NCBI RefSeq assembly: GCF_946479755.1
Contig: NZ_CAMLHC010000004.1
Span: forward strand, 248,001 to 312,000
DNA length: 64,000 nt
Origin: an uncultured Chitinophaga sp.
GTDB taxonomy: Bacteria > Bacteroidota > Bacteroidia > Chitinophagales > Chitinophagaceae
Direction of reading: 5' to 3'
Below the pieces are notes generated by a model. It searched no databases, was not told the DNA's origin, and saw nothing but the letters and a program-made list of their open reading frames with translations. Position 1 is the first letter of the stretch. Every line of letters starts with the position of its first letter. The position numbers were made by a program, and so were the translations under genes. Shown piece by piece: positions 54,817 through 63,947 of this stretch.

Positions 54817-56169
54817 ATGTCTTCAACTGTAAAAAACAACTTGTATCAGCAGCTGTTTTTCAGCAATCGCCTGTACATGGGACTGGGTGCCAACATCCTG
54901 TTGTTCATCATCTCCTTTTTTGTACCGGGGCTGTTCAATGTTGCCATATTAGTTTTCGTGGTGCTGTTGGTGTTGCTGCTGCTCGATATCATACTGCTGG
55001 TATTGAGGCCGGCCAATATCCTCGAAGCGGTACGCACAGCCAGTGCACGTTTCAGTAACGGAGATGAAAACGAGGTGACGGTTACCTGCACCAACCGGTA
55101 TCCTTTTCCTGTGTTTGTCACCCTGCTGGAAGAGCTGCCGTTTCAGTTCCAGGACCGTAATTTCTCCATGAAGGCTAAGCTCTCTGCCGGCGAGGAATAC
55201 GTGTTTAAGTATAAGCTGCGCCCGGTGGAAAGGGGGGTGTACCAGTTCGGGTATACTTACATTTTTGTACAGAGTGCGCTGGGCATCGTCAATCGTCGTT
55301 TTGTTTTTAACACGGAGCAGGAGGTGCAGGTATATCCCAGCTTTCAGCAGCTGCGGCATTTCTCGCTGTATTCGTATATGAACCGGCTCAATGAGATAGG
55401 CGTGCATAAGCGCCGTGTCATCGGGCACAGTATGGAATTTGATCACATCAAACCCTACACCAAGGGAGATGATGTGCGGATGCTCAACTGGAAAGCGACG
55501 GCCCGTTCCGGTAACCTGATGGTGAATAACTATGTGGAGGAAAAATCGCAGCAGGTATATTGTGTGATTGACAAAGGCCGTAGCATGAAGATGCCTTTTG
55601 ACGGGCTTACCTTGCTGGACTACGCCATCAACGCATCTTTGGTGTTCAGCAATGTGGCGTTGGGCAAAGGCGATAAAGCGGGGCTGGCGGCGTTTAATGA
55701 AAGTACGGTGGAGGTATTGCCGGCGAGCAACAAAAAAGTACAGCTCAACAAGATACTGGAGCAGTTATATGCGCAGGAAACGCAGTGGAAGGAAAGTGAT
55801 TTTGAAGCGCTGAGCGTGCAGTTGCGCAGTCATTTGTCTCATCGTTCCCTGTTGATGTTGTTCACGAATTTTGAATCGATGTCCAGTCTGCAGCGGCAGT
55901 TGCCTTTTCTGCGAAGGCTGGCGAAATATCACCTTGTGTTGGTTATCTTCTTTGAAAATACAGAGCTGAAGCGGGTAACAGAGCAGTCGGCGACAGATGT
56001 GGAGGCCATTTACAAGCAGACCATCGCGCAGAAGTTTGCCTACGATAAAAAGCTGATCGTGAAGGAGCTGGCCAAATATGGCATTATGTCTTTGCTGAGT
56101 ACGCCGGAGCACCTGACGCTGAACGTGGTGAATAAATACCTGGAGCTGAAGGCGCGTACGCTGATTTAA
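54817..56169 (+). CDS. DUF58 (VWA-like) membrane protein
   Basis: A 450-residue protein with two N-terminal helices (about 22-62) and an extracytoplasmic or cytosolic beta-rich middle. The DUF58 signature is FDHIKPYTKGDDVRMLNWKATARSGNLMVNNY. A von Willebrand A-like core follows, with a MIDAS-type DKGRSM (252-257). It is the expected partner of the MoxR ATPase. The last gene of the module; the 3' end meets a minus-strand gene 3 bases later. Confidence 0.9.
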   Translation: MSSTVKNNLYQQLFFSNRLYMGLGANILLFIISFFVPGLFNVAILVFVVLLVLLLLDIILLVLRPANILEAVRTASARFSNGDENEVTVTCTNRYPFPVFVTLLEELPFQFQDRNFSMKAKLSAGEEYVFKYKLRPVERGVYQFGYTYIFVQSALGIVNRRFVFNTEQEVQVYPSFQQLRHFSLYSYMNRLNEIGVHKRRVIGHSMEFDHIKPYTKGDDVRMLNWKATARSGNLMVNNYVEEKSQQVYCVIDKGRSMKMPFDGLTLLDYAINASLVFSNVALGKGDKAGLAAFNESTVEVLPASNKKVQLNKILEQLYAQETQWKESDFEALSVQLRSHLSHRSLLMLFTNFESMSSLQRQLPFLRRLAKYHLVLVIFFENTELKRVTEQSATDVEAIYKQTIAQKFAYDKKLIVKELAKYGIMSLLSTPEHLTLNVVNKYLELKARTLI

Positions 56170-56171
56170 TA

Positions 56172-56855
56172 TTATTGACGCCGGCCCCGTGATCTTGGCT
56201 GGCTTGCCGGTGGTGGCAGATCGGGGTCGGGCATTATTTTGATAGGTACTTCAGAACGGATGTAGAGGTCCGGGTTGGGTTTGTACCATGCTTCCATGAG
56301 CACTGCTTTTGCGGTGTCATTTTGTTCCACCAGTACATCTTGTCCGATAACAGCGCCGGCAGACGTCCGGAACCGCAGGTGTACGGTATCCAGCGGTAAT
56401 ATACGGCCGCTGCTGAATTTCCCTTCTACGTTCATATAATAGCGGATGTTGCGTTTGATGCTGTCCGTATAATGATTGAAGCGCATGCCTGTCAGGTAGG
56501 GCAGGGTGAGTGTGTTTGAAAGTGGCGTATTGCCTTCCGTGTTAACGGTGATGGTTACACGATAGTGGTCCTTTACCAGTTGAGGGCGGTTGAAATAAAG
56601 GACCCCGTTCTGAATGCTGCCATTGGAAGCGCTCACCTGTATTTTATTCCAGCGGAGGTTGCCGCGTAACATGCCGGTGGTTTGGCGGCTGCTGCTGTCG
56701 GTGTATACGAGTTCCAGTCCGAGGGGGACGCGGTCGTAGAGTTCCGCCACGGCGGTGGTATCGTACCATACGTTGATACGTGCCACTTTTGCCTGCTGGG
56801 CGTGAGCCAGCAGGCAAAGCAGTAATGATATGGACAGCAGCAGGTGTTTCTTCAA
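56172..56855 (-). CDS. Exported protein of unknown function
   Basis: A 227-residue protein with a signal peptide (MKKHLLLSISLLLCLLAHAQ, cleavage after about 20). The mature part is beta-rich, with alternating charged and hydrophobic residues (YRVTITVNTEGNTPLSNTLTLPY). It ends in a proline-, arginine- and serine-rich tail (PPPASQPRSRGRRQ) that is probably disordered. It starts 11 bases after riboflavin synthase in the same direction. No family is recognised. Confidence 0.6.
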   Translation of the reverse strand: MKKHLLLSISLLLCLLAHAQQAKVARINVWYDTTAVAELYDRVPLGLELVYTDSSSRQTTGMLRGNLRWNKIQVSASNGSIQNGVLYFNRPQLVKDHYRVTITVNTEGNTPLSNTLTLPYLTGMRFNHYTDSIKRNIRYYMNVEGKFSSGRILPLDTVHLRFRTSAGAVIGQDVLVEQNDTAKAVLMEAWYKPNPDLYIRSEVPIKIMPDPDLPPPASQPRSRGRRQ

Positions 56856-56866
56856 AGCCGTATGGT

Positions 56867-57454
56867 TTATCGCACTGCCATTTGCCGGGCTACGTATTTG
56901 CCCAGGATATCAAACTCCAGGTTAACGAGATGTCCCGGATGCATGAATTGTACGTTGGTGAATGCGAACGTATATGGTATGATGGCCACTGAAAATTCTT
57001 TTTCGGTGATATCGAACACGGTGAGGCTGATGCCGTTCATGCAGATGCTTCCTTTTTCCACGATCAGGCCTGCGTTGGCGGTGGGGTAGGTGAAGCGGTA
57101 CAGCCAGCTGCCGTTCTGTTCTTCGCGGGCAATGCAGGTACCGGTGCCATCCACGTGACCCTGTACCAGGTGGCCGTCGATGCGGCCATTGAATACCATG
57201 GCTCTTTCGAGGTTCACCTTTGCGCCCGGCACGAGCAGCGACAGATTGGTTTTCTGCAGTGTTTCCGCTACGGCTACGGTCTCGTAGGTATCGCCCTGTA
57301 TGTTGGTAACGGTCAGGCATACACCGTTGTGGGAAACGCTCTGATCTATTTTCAGTTCACCGGCAATAGACGACTTGATATTGATGATGAGATTACCGCC
57401 GTCTTTGCGGGTGGATATAACTTCTCCTGTTGTTTCAATGATTCCTGTGAACAT
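56867..57454 (-). CDS. ribE: Riboflavin synthase alpha chain
   Basis: Dismutation of 6,7-dimethyl-8-ribityllumazine to riboflavin. The 195-residue protein has two tandem lumazine-binding repeats. The first begins MFTGIIETTGEV with VSHNGVCLTVT, and the second has GHLVQGHVDGTGT and GSICMNGISLTVFDI, both with the conserved His/Cys-containing segments. Other rib genes are not in the window. The neighbouring cobalamin gene shares only the direction. Confidence 0.95.
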   Translation of the reverse strand: MFTGIIETTGEVISTRKDGGNLIINIKSSIAGELKIDQSVSHNGVCLTVTNIQGDTYETVAVAETLQKTNLSLLVPGAKVNLERAMVFNGRIDGHLVQGHVDGTGTCIAREEQNGSWLYRFTYPTANAGLIVEKGSICMNGISLTVFDITEKEFSVAIIPYTFAFTNVQFMHPGHLVNLEFDILGKYVARQMAVR

Positions 57455-57475
57455 GCAGCGAATTTAAGAAAAAAA

Positions 57476-58036
57476 CTATACCCTCGGTTTCCAGGGAATT
57501 TCTTCGACGCCCAGCTTGTGGCCGGTCCAGCGGGCCAGCACAAAGAGGTAATCGCTCAGGCGGTTGATATATTTGAGTACCAGCGGTTCGATGAACATTT
57601 CCTGTTCCTGCATGCCAACGCAGAGCCTTTCGGTGCGGCGGCATACGCAGCGGGCAACGTGGCAGGTAGACACGGCTACATGTCCGCCCGGGAGAATGAA
57701 GTGTTTCATGGGGGGCAGTTCTTCATTCATTTTATCGATGCTGGATTCCAGCAACTGAATGTCTGCTTCATGGAGATCGGGGATGCGCATTTTTGTTTCC
57801 TTGTCGGGGTCGCAGGCCAGTGCTGCGCCGACGGTGAACAGGCGGTCCTGTATTTCCTTCAGGAGGGTTTTGGTATCCGGATCTGCCGTGTAGTCGCTGA
57901 CCAGCCCGATATAGGAGTTCAGTTCGTCTACTGTGCCATAGGCATCAATGCGGAGATCGCTCTTGGGTACTTTGGTGCCGCCGATCAGGGAGGTTTTGCC
58001 TTTATCCCCTGTTTTGGTGTATATTTTAAGAGACAT
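57476..58036 (-). CDS. Cob(I)yrinic acid a,c-diamide adenosyltransferase (PduO type)
   Basis: Transfers the adenosyl group from ATP to cob(I)alamin. The 186-residue protein has the PduO-type ATP-binding N-terminus MSLKIYTKTGDKGKTSLIGGTKVPKSDLR and the later AYGTVDELNSYIGL and ARCVCRRTERL-like segments of the helical bundle. It supports adenosylcobalamin-dependent enzymes. It sits 21 bases upstream of riboflavin synthase in the same direction, so the two are probably cotranscribed. Confidence 0.92.
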   Translation of the reverse strand: MSLKIYTKTGDKGKTSLIGGTKVPKSDLRIDAYGTVDELNSYIGLVSDYTADPDTKTLLKEIQDRLFTVGAALACDPDKETKMRIPDLHEADIQLLESSIDKMNEELPPMKHFILPGGHVAVSTCHVARCVCRRTERLCVGMQEQEMFIEPLVLKYINRLSDYLFVLARWTGHKLGVEEIPWKPRV

Positions 58037-58069
58037 GTTTTTTTCTGCAAAATACGAATTACGCAGCGG

Positions 58070-58783
58070 TCATGATTTGAGAAGGGCTTCTTTTTTCTCG
58101 TTGACCCTGTCAGACTCGATGACGCCGTCTCTCAGCCGGATGATTCTTCTGGCGTGGTCCGCGATGTCTTCCTCGTGGGTTACCAGCACGACGGTGTTGC
58201 CGGAAGCGTGGATGGTGCCGAATATTTCCATGATTTCGATGGACGTTTTCGTGTCGAGGTTACCGGTAGGTTCATCGGCCAGGATCAGGGAGGGGTCGTT
58301 GACGAGGGCGCGGGCGATGGCCACACGCTGGCACTGACCGCCGGAGAGTTCGTTGGGTTTGTGTTTGTAGCGGTCGCCCAGTTTCACTCTTTCCAGCATC
58401 ATGCGGGCCTTCTCTTCTCTTTCTTTTTTGCCGATGCCTGCGTAGATCAGGGGTACTGCTACGTTTTCGAGAGCGGTGAGGCGTGGCATGAGGTTGAACT
58501 GCTGGAAAACGAAGCCGATTTCTTTGCCGCGTACGCCGGCGAGGGCGTTGTCTTCCATTTTGCTTACATCGTGGCCGCTCAGGATATATTTACCGCTGGT
58601 AGGGGTGTCCAGGCATCCGAGGATGTTCATGAGGGTGGATTTGCCGGAGCCGGAAGGTCCCATCAGGGCTACATACTCGTTTTTGAAGATGTCCAGGGAT
58701 ACCCCCTTGAGTACAGGTAGCTCATTTTTACCTAAAAAATAGCTTTTTTTGATGTCTTCCAGGTGGATAACGGACTTTTGCAT
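58070..58783 (-). CDS. ABC transporter ATP-binding protein (LolD/MacB type)
   Basis: A 237-residue ATPase with Walker [10 protein letters not shown] (42-50), Q-loop [12 protein letters not shown], signature LSGGQ with the typical following [10 protein letters not shown], Walker [12 protein letters not shown] and the H-loop [11 protein letters not shown]. The sequence is of the MacB/LolD/FtsE subfamily, which powers lipoprotein release or macrolide and cell-division permeases. No permease gene adjoins it; the FtsX-type permease at 40880 is a possible partner. It follows gatC by 4 bases. Confidence 0.93.
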   Translation of the reverse strand: MQKSVIHLEDIKKSYFLGKNELPVLKGVSLDIFKNEYVALMGPSGSGKSTLMNILGCLDTPTSGKYILSGHDVSKMEDNALAGVRGKEIGFVFQQFNLMPRLTALENVAVPLIYAGIGKKEREEKARMMLERVKLGDRYKHKPNELSGGQCQRVAIARALVNDPSLILADEPTGNLDTKTSIEIMEIFGTIHASGNTVVLVTHEEDIADHARRIIRLRDGVIESDRVNEKKEALLKS

Positions 58784-58787
58784 GTGG

Positions 58788-59078
58788 TTATTTCTTTATG
58801 ACTTTTGGTACCTCGAAGTATTCAGAGGTGGCCGCAGGTGCGTTTTGAAGGCCTTCTTCCCGGGTGATGGTGGTGATTACCTTGTCTTCCCGGAAAACGT
58901 TATAGTCAGCAGTTAGGTGCAACAACGGTTTTACATGGGTAGTATCCAGTTCATTCAGTTTCTCCACAAAGGTGATCATCCGCTGCAGGTCGCCGCGGAT
59001 GGCGGTTTTCTCCTGCTCGTTGAATTCCAGTCTGGCGAGATCGGCTAACTGTTGTACCAGGGCGTCGTTCACTTCCAT
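58788..59078 (-). CDS. gatC: Asp-tRNA(Asn)/Glu-tRNA(Gln) amidotransferase subunit C
   Basis: Small subunit of GatCAB that converts Glu-tRNA(Gln) or Asp-tRNA(Asn) to the amide form. The 96-residue protein starts [19 protein letters not shown] and contains [24 protein letters not shown] and [20 protein letters not shown], the typical C-terminal segment. An in-frame TTG two codons upstream is ignored. The other subunits are elsewhere. A near-consensus -7 box (TTAATTTG) lies 3 bases before the ATG. Confidence 0.9.
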   Translation of the reverse strand: MEVNDALVQQLADLARLEFNEQEKTAIRGDLQRMITFVEKLNELDTTHVKPLLHLTADYNVFREDKVITTITREEGLQNAPAATSEYFEVPKVIKK

Positions 59079-59267
59079 AATCAAATTAAATCAAAAAATA
59101 ATAAAATGTAATGACCAAAAAGGATGGTATCTCAAAAATAGGGATAAACGGAGAGCTTTCAACTGCCTGCCATCGCCTTTTTGGTCATTTTATGATATTT
59201 TTTTTACAGACAGGTGGATAAAGGAATATCAAAAGCTAACCGCTTATTCTTTAAATTGCGCCCTGTT

Positions 59268-60278
59268 ATGGCTACAGAAAAAGAAATTGTGGTGAGTGGC
59301 ATACGCCCCACCGGTTATTTGCATTTAGGCAATTATTTTGGCGCGATCCGTAATTATATCCGGATGCAGGAAGAGTTTGACTGCTACTTCTTTGTGGCGG
59401 ACTGGCATTCGCTGACGACCCATCCGAACCCGAAAGACCTGCAGGCCAATGTGATGCGGGTACTGGCGGAGAACATCGCTTCCGGGCTGGACCCGGAGAA
59501 GGTGACCCTGTACGCGCAAAGCCATGTACCGGAAATAGCGGAACTGTACCTGCTCATGAATATGCTGGCTTACAAAGGTGAGCTGGAGAAAGTACCTACG
59601 TTTAAAGACAAGGTAAGATTACAGCCGGAGAACGTAAATGCCGGCCTGCTGACCTACCCCGTGCTCATGAGCGTGGACATCCTGATCCAGCGCGCCGTGA
59701 AAGTGCCGGTGGGCAAAGACCAGGGGCAGCACCTGGAAATGGCCCGTAATTTCGCACAACGTTTCAATAACCGTTATGGTAACCTGTTCCCCGAGCCGGT
59801 GGCCTTCAACTATGGCGACAACCTGGTACGTATCCTGAGCCTCGATGGTAAAGGCGGTAAAATGAGCAAGAGCGAAAACGAGATGTCTACCCTCTACCTG
59901 TCTGACAGCGATGACCAGATCCGCAAAAAGCTGGGGAAAGCAAAAACAGACAGTGGTAGCGGTGTGCCGGGTGAACCCATGCCGGAATCCGTGGCCAACC
60001 TGATAGAGATCATGAAACTGGTGTCTACACCTGATACCGTTCAGTTTTATACAGATGCCTTTAACGCAGGCTCGATCCGTTATGGCGATATGAAAACGCA
60101 GCTGGGGGAAGATATGGTGAAATTCATCACACCTATCCGCGAAAAAGCCAAAGACCTGCAGGAAAACAGGGCCTATCTGCATAAGATCATGAAGGAGGGT
60201 GCTGAAAAAGCGCGGGCAAATGCGGCACAAACTTTGCAACAGGCGAGAAACCTTATGGGTTTAAACTATTTTGAGTAA
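59268..60278 (+). CDS. trpS: Tryptophanyl-tRNA synthetase
   Basis: Class I aminoacyl-tRNA synthetase for tryptophan. The 336-residue protein has the HIGH-like HLGN (19-22, in GYLHLGNYFGAI), the KMSKS motif and the DADWHSLTT-type active-site segment (FFVADWHSL). ATG 59268 gives a normal-length enzyme; in-frame sequence upstream is not protein-like. The neighbours (gatC on the other strand, deoxynucleoside kinase after it) share no pathway. Confidence 0.96.
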   Translation: MATEKEIVVSGIRPTGYLHLGNYFGAIRNYIRMQEEFDCYFFVADWHSLTTHPNPKDLQANVMRVLAENIASGLDPEKVTLYAQSHVPEIAELYLLMNMLAYKGELEKVPTFKDKVRLQPENVNAGLLTYPVLMSVDILIQRAVKVPVGKDQGQHLEMARNFAQRFNNRYGNLFPEPVAFNYGDNLVRILSLDGKGGKMSKSENEMSTLYLSDSDDQIRKKLGKAKTDSGSGVPGEPMPESVANLIEIMKLVSTPDTVQFYTDAFNAGSIRYGDMKTQLGEDMVKFITPIREKAKDLQENRAYLHKIMKEGAEKARANAAQTLQQARNLMGLNYFE

Positions 60279-60323
60279 CCACAGCTGTCAGCAATTTTTC
60301 AGTATTCACGACCTTTCATTAGC

Positions 60324-60959
60324 ATGGCAAAACAAAATAAAATCAAACATATCGCGATCGCCGGCAACATCGGCGCGGGTAAAACCACCCTCACCGAAAT
60401 GCTCTGCCGCCATTATAAATGGCATCCGCAGTATGAAGATGTAGAGCACAACCCCTATCTGAATGATTTCTATGAAGATATGCCCCGCTGGTCTTTCAAC
60501 CTGCAGGTGTACTTTCTGAACGGCAGGCTGAAACAACTGCTCGAAATCCAGAACGGAAAGGAGACCGTGATACAGGACCGCACCATCTACGAAGATGCGC
60601 ATATCTTTGCGCCCAACCTGTATGAGATGGGGCTGATGACCAAAAGGGACTTCGACAATTATTTCAACTTTTTCCAGACGCTGAAAAGCATGGTGAAGCC
60701 GCCGGACCTGCTGATTTACCTGCAGGCTTCCGTGCCTACGCTGGTAGCGCAGATACAGAAACGGGGAAGGGAATATGAGGAGAATATCCGGCTTGACTAT
60801 CTCAAACGGCTAAACGAATATTACAATAACTGGATTGAGAAGTACGAAGAAGGACCGCTGCTGGTGATTGATATCGATAAAAATAAATTCCCGGAGAGCG
60901 ATGAAGATCTCGGGGAGATTATTTCGAAAATAGATTCCCAGTTGTACGGACTTTTCTGA
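60324..60959 (+). CDS. Deoxynucleoside kinase
   Basis: Phosphorylates deoxynucleosides in salvage. The 211-residue protein has the P-loop GNIGAGKT (14-21), the DR(T/S)IYED motif that follows the substrate-binding region, the LID-type arginine segment QKRGREYEENIR and the conserved YLKRLNEYYNNWI. It is of the dAK/dGK-like family common in Bacteroidota. It starts 45 bases after trpS, so cotranscription is possible. A strong terminator follows. Confidence 0.93.
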   Translation: MAKQNKIKHIAIAGNIGAGKTTLTEMLCRHYKWHPQYEDVEHNPYLNDFYEDMPRWSFNLQVYFLNGRLKQLLEIQNGKETVIQDRTIYEDAHIFAPNLYEMGLMTKRDFDNYFNFFQTLKSMVKPPDLLIYLQASVPTLVAQIQKRGREYEENIRLDYLKRLNEYYNNWIEKYEEGPLLVIDIDKNKFPESDEDLGEIISKIDSQLYGLF

Positions 60960-60979
60960 TCCGGTAACAATATTTTATT

Positions 60980-61020
60980 AAAACCCAGTCAGGCTACGGC
61001 CTGACTGGGTTTTTGTTTTT
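60980..61020 (+). terminator. Terminator of the deoxynucleoside kinase gene
   Basis: Fifteen-bp stem AAAACCCAGTCAGGC and GCCTGACTGGGTTTT, loop TACG, then TTTTTGTTTTT. Confidence 0.93.
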
Positions 61021-61116
61021 TCAGGAAATTTTTTCCGGCGTTAAGAAGTAATTAACATTCTTCATTTTTCCCCGTTGTATGTTTGCCGTACCAGAATTGT
61101 TTGTTAAACCCTCATC

Positions 61117-61905
61117 ATGAAACCAATGTTATTGACCATTGTTTGTGTGCCATACTTTCTCGTAACGTATGCGCAATCTTTTTTGACGCCTGTCGGAAAA
61201 GACGCTGCCGCAGGCAGTTACAGCCGCCGTTTTCAGCAGGTGGCGTCTGCGGCTTATCATCCGGCAGGATTGTCCTGCCTGCACACTTTCACCGCAGGCA
61301 TTTATGCCGAACAACGTTTTTTATTAAAGGAAATACCGTTCTATCAGGCCATGGCAGCTATCCCGGCGGGGGCCGGCGCTTTCGGTGTGCAGCTGGCGCG
61401 TTTGGGCAGCAGTGCTTACTACCGGCAGCTGGCAGGCCTGGCCTATGGGATGCGGCTGGGGCACAGCGTAGGGCTGGGACTACAGGGCAGTTATCTGACG
61501 GAGGTAACGCCCGGATACGGCAGCAGCAGCGGCCTGGCCGTCACCGGTGGACTGCTCTGGCATGTTGGTGGGCAGTGGCATACAGGTATCCGTATCAGCC
61601 ACTCCCGGCCGGGAACGACGGTATACAGCGCCGGTATTGGCTTTGAAGCATCTTCCGCTTTTTTGCTCAGCGCTGAAATAGGAAAAGCCGGCCATGAAAC
61701 CGCCTGGCTGAGAGCAACAGCCAGCTACCGGATAGCTCCGCCGCTGGCATTGCAATGGGGATTTGCCACCTGTGCGCCCTTTCAGCATGCCGGTATCACC
61801 ATTCACTGGCATATGCTGCAGATCATGTTTGCAGCGGGCTTTCATCCGCAACTGGGCATCACTCCTTCAACCACTATCATATGGCAGCGGGATGGTGCCG
61901 AATAA
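61117..61905 (+). CDS. PorV/SprF-like outer membrane beta-barrel protein
   Basis: A 262-residue protein with a signal peptide (cleavage near VTYAQ, residue 20). The N-terminal (Y)HPAGL-type motif (SAAYHPAGLSCL) resembles the NPAGL start of PorV/UPF0164/FadL-like barrels. The rest alternates polar and hydrophobic residues with many glycines and aromatics. Its stop overlaps the next gene's start region by 25 bases, so the two are expressed together. It is probably an accessory barrel in the outer membrane. Confidence 0.6.
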   Translation: MKPMLLTIVCVPYFLVTYAQSFLTPVGKDAAAGSYSRRFQQVASAAYHPAGLSCLHTFTAGIYAEQRFLLKEIPFYQAMAAIPAGAGAFGVQLARLGSSAYYRQLAGLAYGMRLGHSVGLGLQGSYLTEVTPGYGSSSGLAVTGGLLWHVGGQWHTGIRISHSRPGTTVYSAGIGFEASSAFLLSAEIGKAGHETAWLRATASYRIAPPLALQWGFATCAPFQHAGITIHWHMLQIMFAAGFHPQLGITPSTTIIWQRDGAE

Positions 61906-63947
61906 CCGCGGTGCTGCTGCTGTTGTGTGGTAGCTGGGAGAAGGCGGCGGCCAGGCAGGAGCCCGAGCTGCCCGCCGTCATGGAAAATGCGCTGGAAAAT
62001 GAAACGGCCGTGGCGGACGTTCCTTCAGACGATGATGAAAACTGGCAGCAGCTGGAGGATTTCAGGCGGCACAAAATACAGCTGAATACCGCTGACGAAG
62101 CTACGCTGCAATCGTTAGGTATGCTGACAGATATACAGATCGGCGAACTGCTGACATACCGCCGTCTGCTGGGAGACCTGGTCAGTATCTACGAGTTGCA
62201 GGCGGTGCCGGGGTTTGAGCCCGGACTGATACAGCAGCTGTTGCCCTACGTAAAAGTGGGGAACGACCTGATGCCGCATTATACTTTGCGGGACTATCTG
62301 CATAAAGGCGGGCATACGCTGCTGCTGCGGTACGGCCGGCAGCCTGAAAAGTCACGCGGATACCGGCGCACAGGTGCTGCCGCGACGGCAGCGTACCAGG
62401 GGAGCCCGGACAAAGTATTACTGCGTTACCGGTATAGTTTTCCGCGTTACATCAGCTGGGGCGTTACCATGGAGAAAGATGCAGGCGAACCCTGGAGCGG
62501 TTTCCCGCGGCAACGGGGATTTGACTATTACAGCGCGCATGTATTTGTCCGCAATACCGCATGGCTCAAGACGATCGCACTGGGCGATTATACGGTGAAC
62601 TTCGGCCAGGGGCTGCTGCAGTGGCAGGCGCAGGCCTATGGAAAGGGCGCCGCCCCCATGCAGATTAAAAGGGAGGGCGATATTTTGCGGCCACACACTT
62701 CGGCAGGAGAGAACAGTTTTTTCCGCGGGGCTGCCGCTACCTGGGAGCAGGGAGCGTGGCAGGCTACAGCCTTTGTTTCGTGGCGGCGGCTGGATGGTAC
62801 ACTGGCGCCGTCCGGTGATGAAGAGGATATCAATGCTACGGCTTTGCAGCGCAGCGGTTATCACCGTACGGTGGCGGAGCTGTCCCGTAAGGGCGCTGTG
62901 CAGCAATGGAGCAGCGGGGCCAATATCCGCTACCAGTGCCATCGCTGGCAGGTGGGGGCCAATATGACGGCTCACCGGCTTAATCCTGCGCTGCAACGGG
63001 AGCTGAAGCCGTACAGCAGTTTTGAGTTTACCGGCGCGCAGCTGGCCGGCGCCAGTATGGACTATGCGGCCTATTGGAAAAATGTTCACTTATTCGGGGA
63101 GCTGGCGGCCAGCGATAACGGCAAACCTGCTTTTGTACAGGGAGCGCTGGCCAGCGTGGCGCCCACGGTAGATGTGGCGATGGCATGCCGTTATTACGAC
63201 AAAGCCTACCAGTCTTTTTATGCCGCCGGTTTCGGCGATGGTTCCCGGACGGTGAATGAACAGGGATGGTATACCGGCATCAGCCTGTTGCTCAGCAGGC
63301 GGTGGAAGATAGAAGGCTATGCCGATTTCTTTCACTTCCCCTGGCTGAAATACCGCGCTGATGCACCATCCAATGGACATGATTTTTCTGCGCAGGCGGT
63401 GTATACGCCCGATAAACGCAGAAAGTGGCTGCTGCGGGTCAGTCAGGCTACACACGCTGAAAACAGCCGGTCGCCCGGCAATGCGTTGAATATATTGTCG
63501 GATGTAACGTCAACGCATATACGTACGCAGGCAGACATCGCCTGCGGCCGGAGCTGGCAGTTTCGCGGAAGAGGGGAGTACAGTATTTACGCCGCTGACA
63601 GCGGCAGGAAAACAGGCTGGATGGGATACCTGGAGGCCGCCTGGCATCCGCGCGCCTGCCCGCTGGCGCTGAATGCAAGGCTTGTCCGCTTTGGAACGGC
63701 AGACTACAATTCACGCATATACGCTTATGAACGCAGTGTGTTATATGATAACGCAGTGTCGCTGTTGTATGGTAATGGTTGGCAATACTACCTGAATATA
63801 AAATGGAAGGTAAACCGCCGGTTGGCTTGCTGGCTGCGGCTGCACCAGGTAATGTATCCCGGGCAGCAGACAATCGGAACAGGGCCTGAAATGGTAGATG
63901 GCAGCAAAAAAACGCTGTTTCAGTTCCAGCTGCTCCGGTCATGGTAA
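61881..63947 (+). CDS. Helix-hairpin-helix protein with an outer membrane beta-barrel
   Basis: A 688-residue protein from ATG 61881 (MAAGWCRITAVLLLLCGSW, signal peptide). Residues about 45-115 hold a ComEA-like tandem helix-hairpin-helix: INTADEATLQSLGML-type strand, then ELLTYRRLLGDLVSIYELQAVPGFEPGLIQQLLPYV. The remaining 570 residues are beta-rich with alternating aromatics and end in the aromatic QFQLLRSW, the BamA recognition end. The fusion of a DNA-binding-type HhH with a barrel suggests a role in nucleic acid handling at the outer membrane, or a scaffold. Start alternatives further upstream (61755) would run through the previous gene and lose the signal peptide. Confidence 0.62.
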   Translation: MAAGWCRITAVLLLLCGSWEKAAARQEPELPAVMENALENETAVADVPSDDDENWQQLEDFRRHKIQLNTADEATLQSLGMLTDIQIGELLTYRRLLGDLVSIYELQAVPGFEPGLIQQLLPYVKVGNDLMPHYTLRDYLHKGGHTLLLRYGRQPEKSRGYRRTGAAATAAYQGSPDKVLLRYRYSFPRYISWGVTMEKDAGEPWSGFPRQRGFDYYSAHVFVRNTAWLKTIALGDYTVNFGQGLLQWQAQAYGKGAAPMQIKREGDILRPHTSAGENSFFRGAAATWEQGAWQATAFVSWRRLDGTLAPSGDEEDINATALQRSGYHRTVAELSRKGAVQQWSSGANIRYQCHRWQVGANMTAHRLNPALQRELKPYSSFEFTGAQLAGASMDYAAYWKNVHLFGELAASDNGKPAFVQGALASVAPTVDVAMACRYYDKAYQSFYAAGFGDGSRTVNEQGWYTGISLLLSRRWKIEGYADFFHFPWLKYRADAPSNGHDFSAQAVYTPDKRRKWLLRVSQATHAENSRSPGNALNILSDVTSTHIRTQADIACGRSWQFRGRGEYSIYAADSGRKTGWMGYLEAAWHPRACPLALNARLVRFGTADYNSRIYAYERSVLYDNAVSLLYGNGWQYYLNIKWKVNRRLACWLRLHQVMYPGQQTIGTGPEMVDGSKKTLFQFQLLRSW

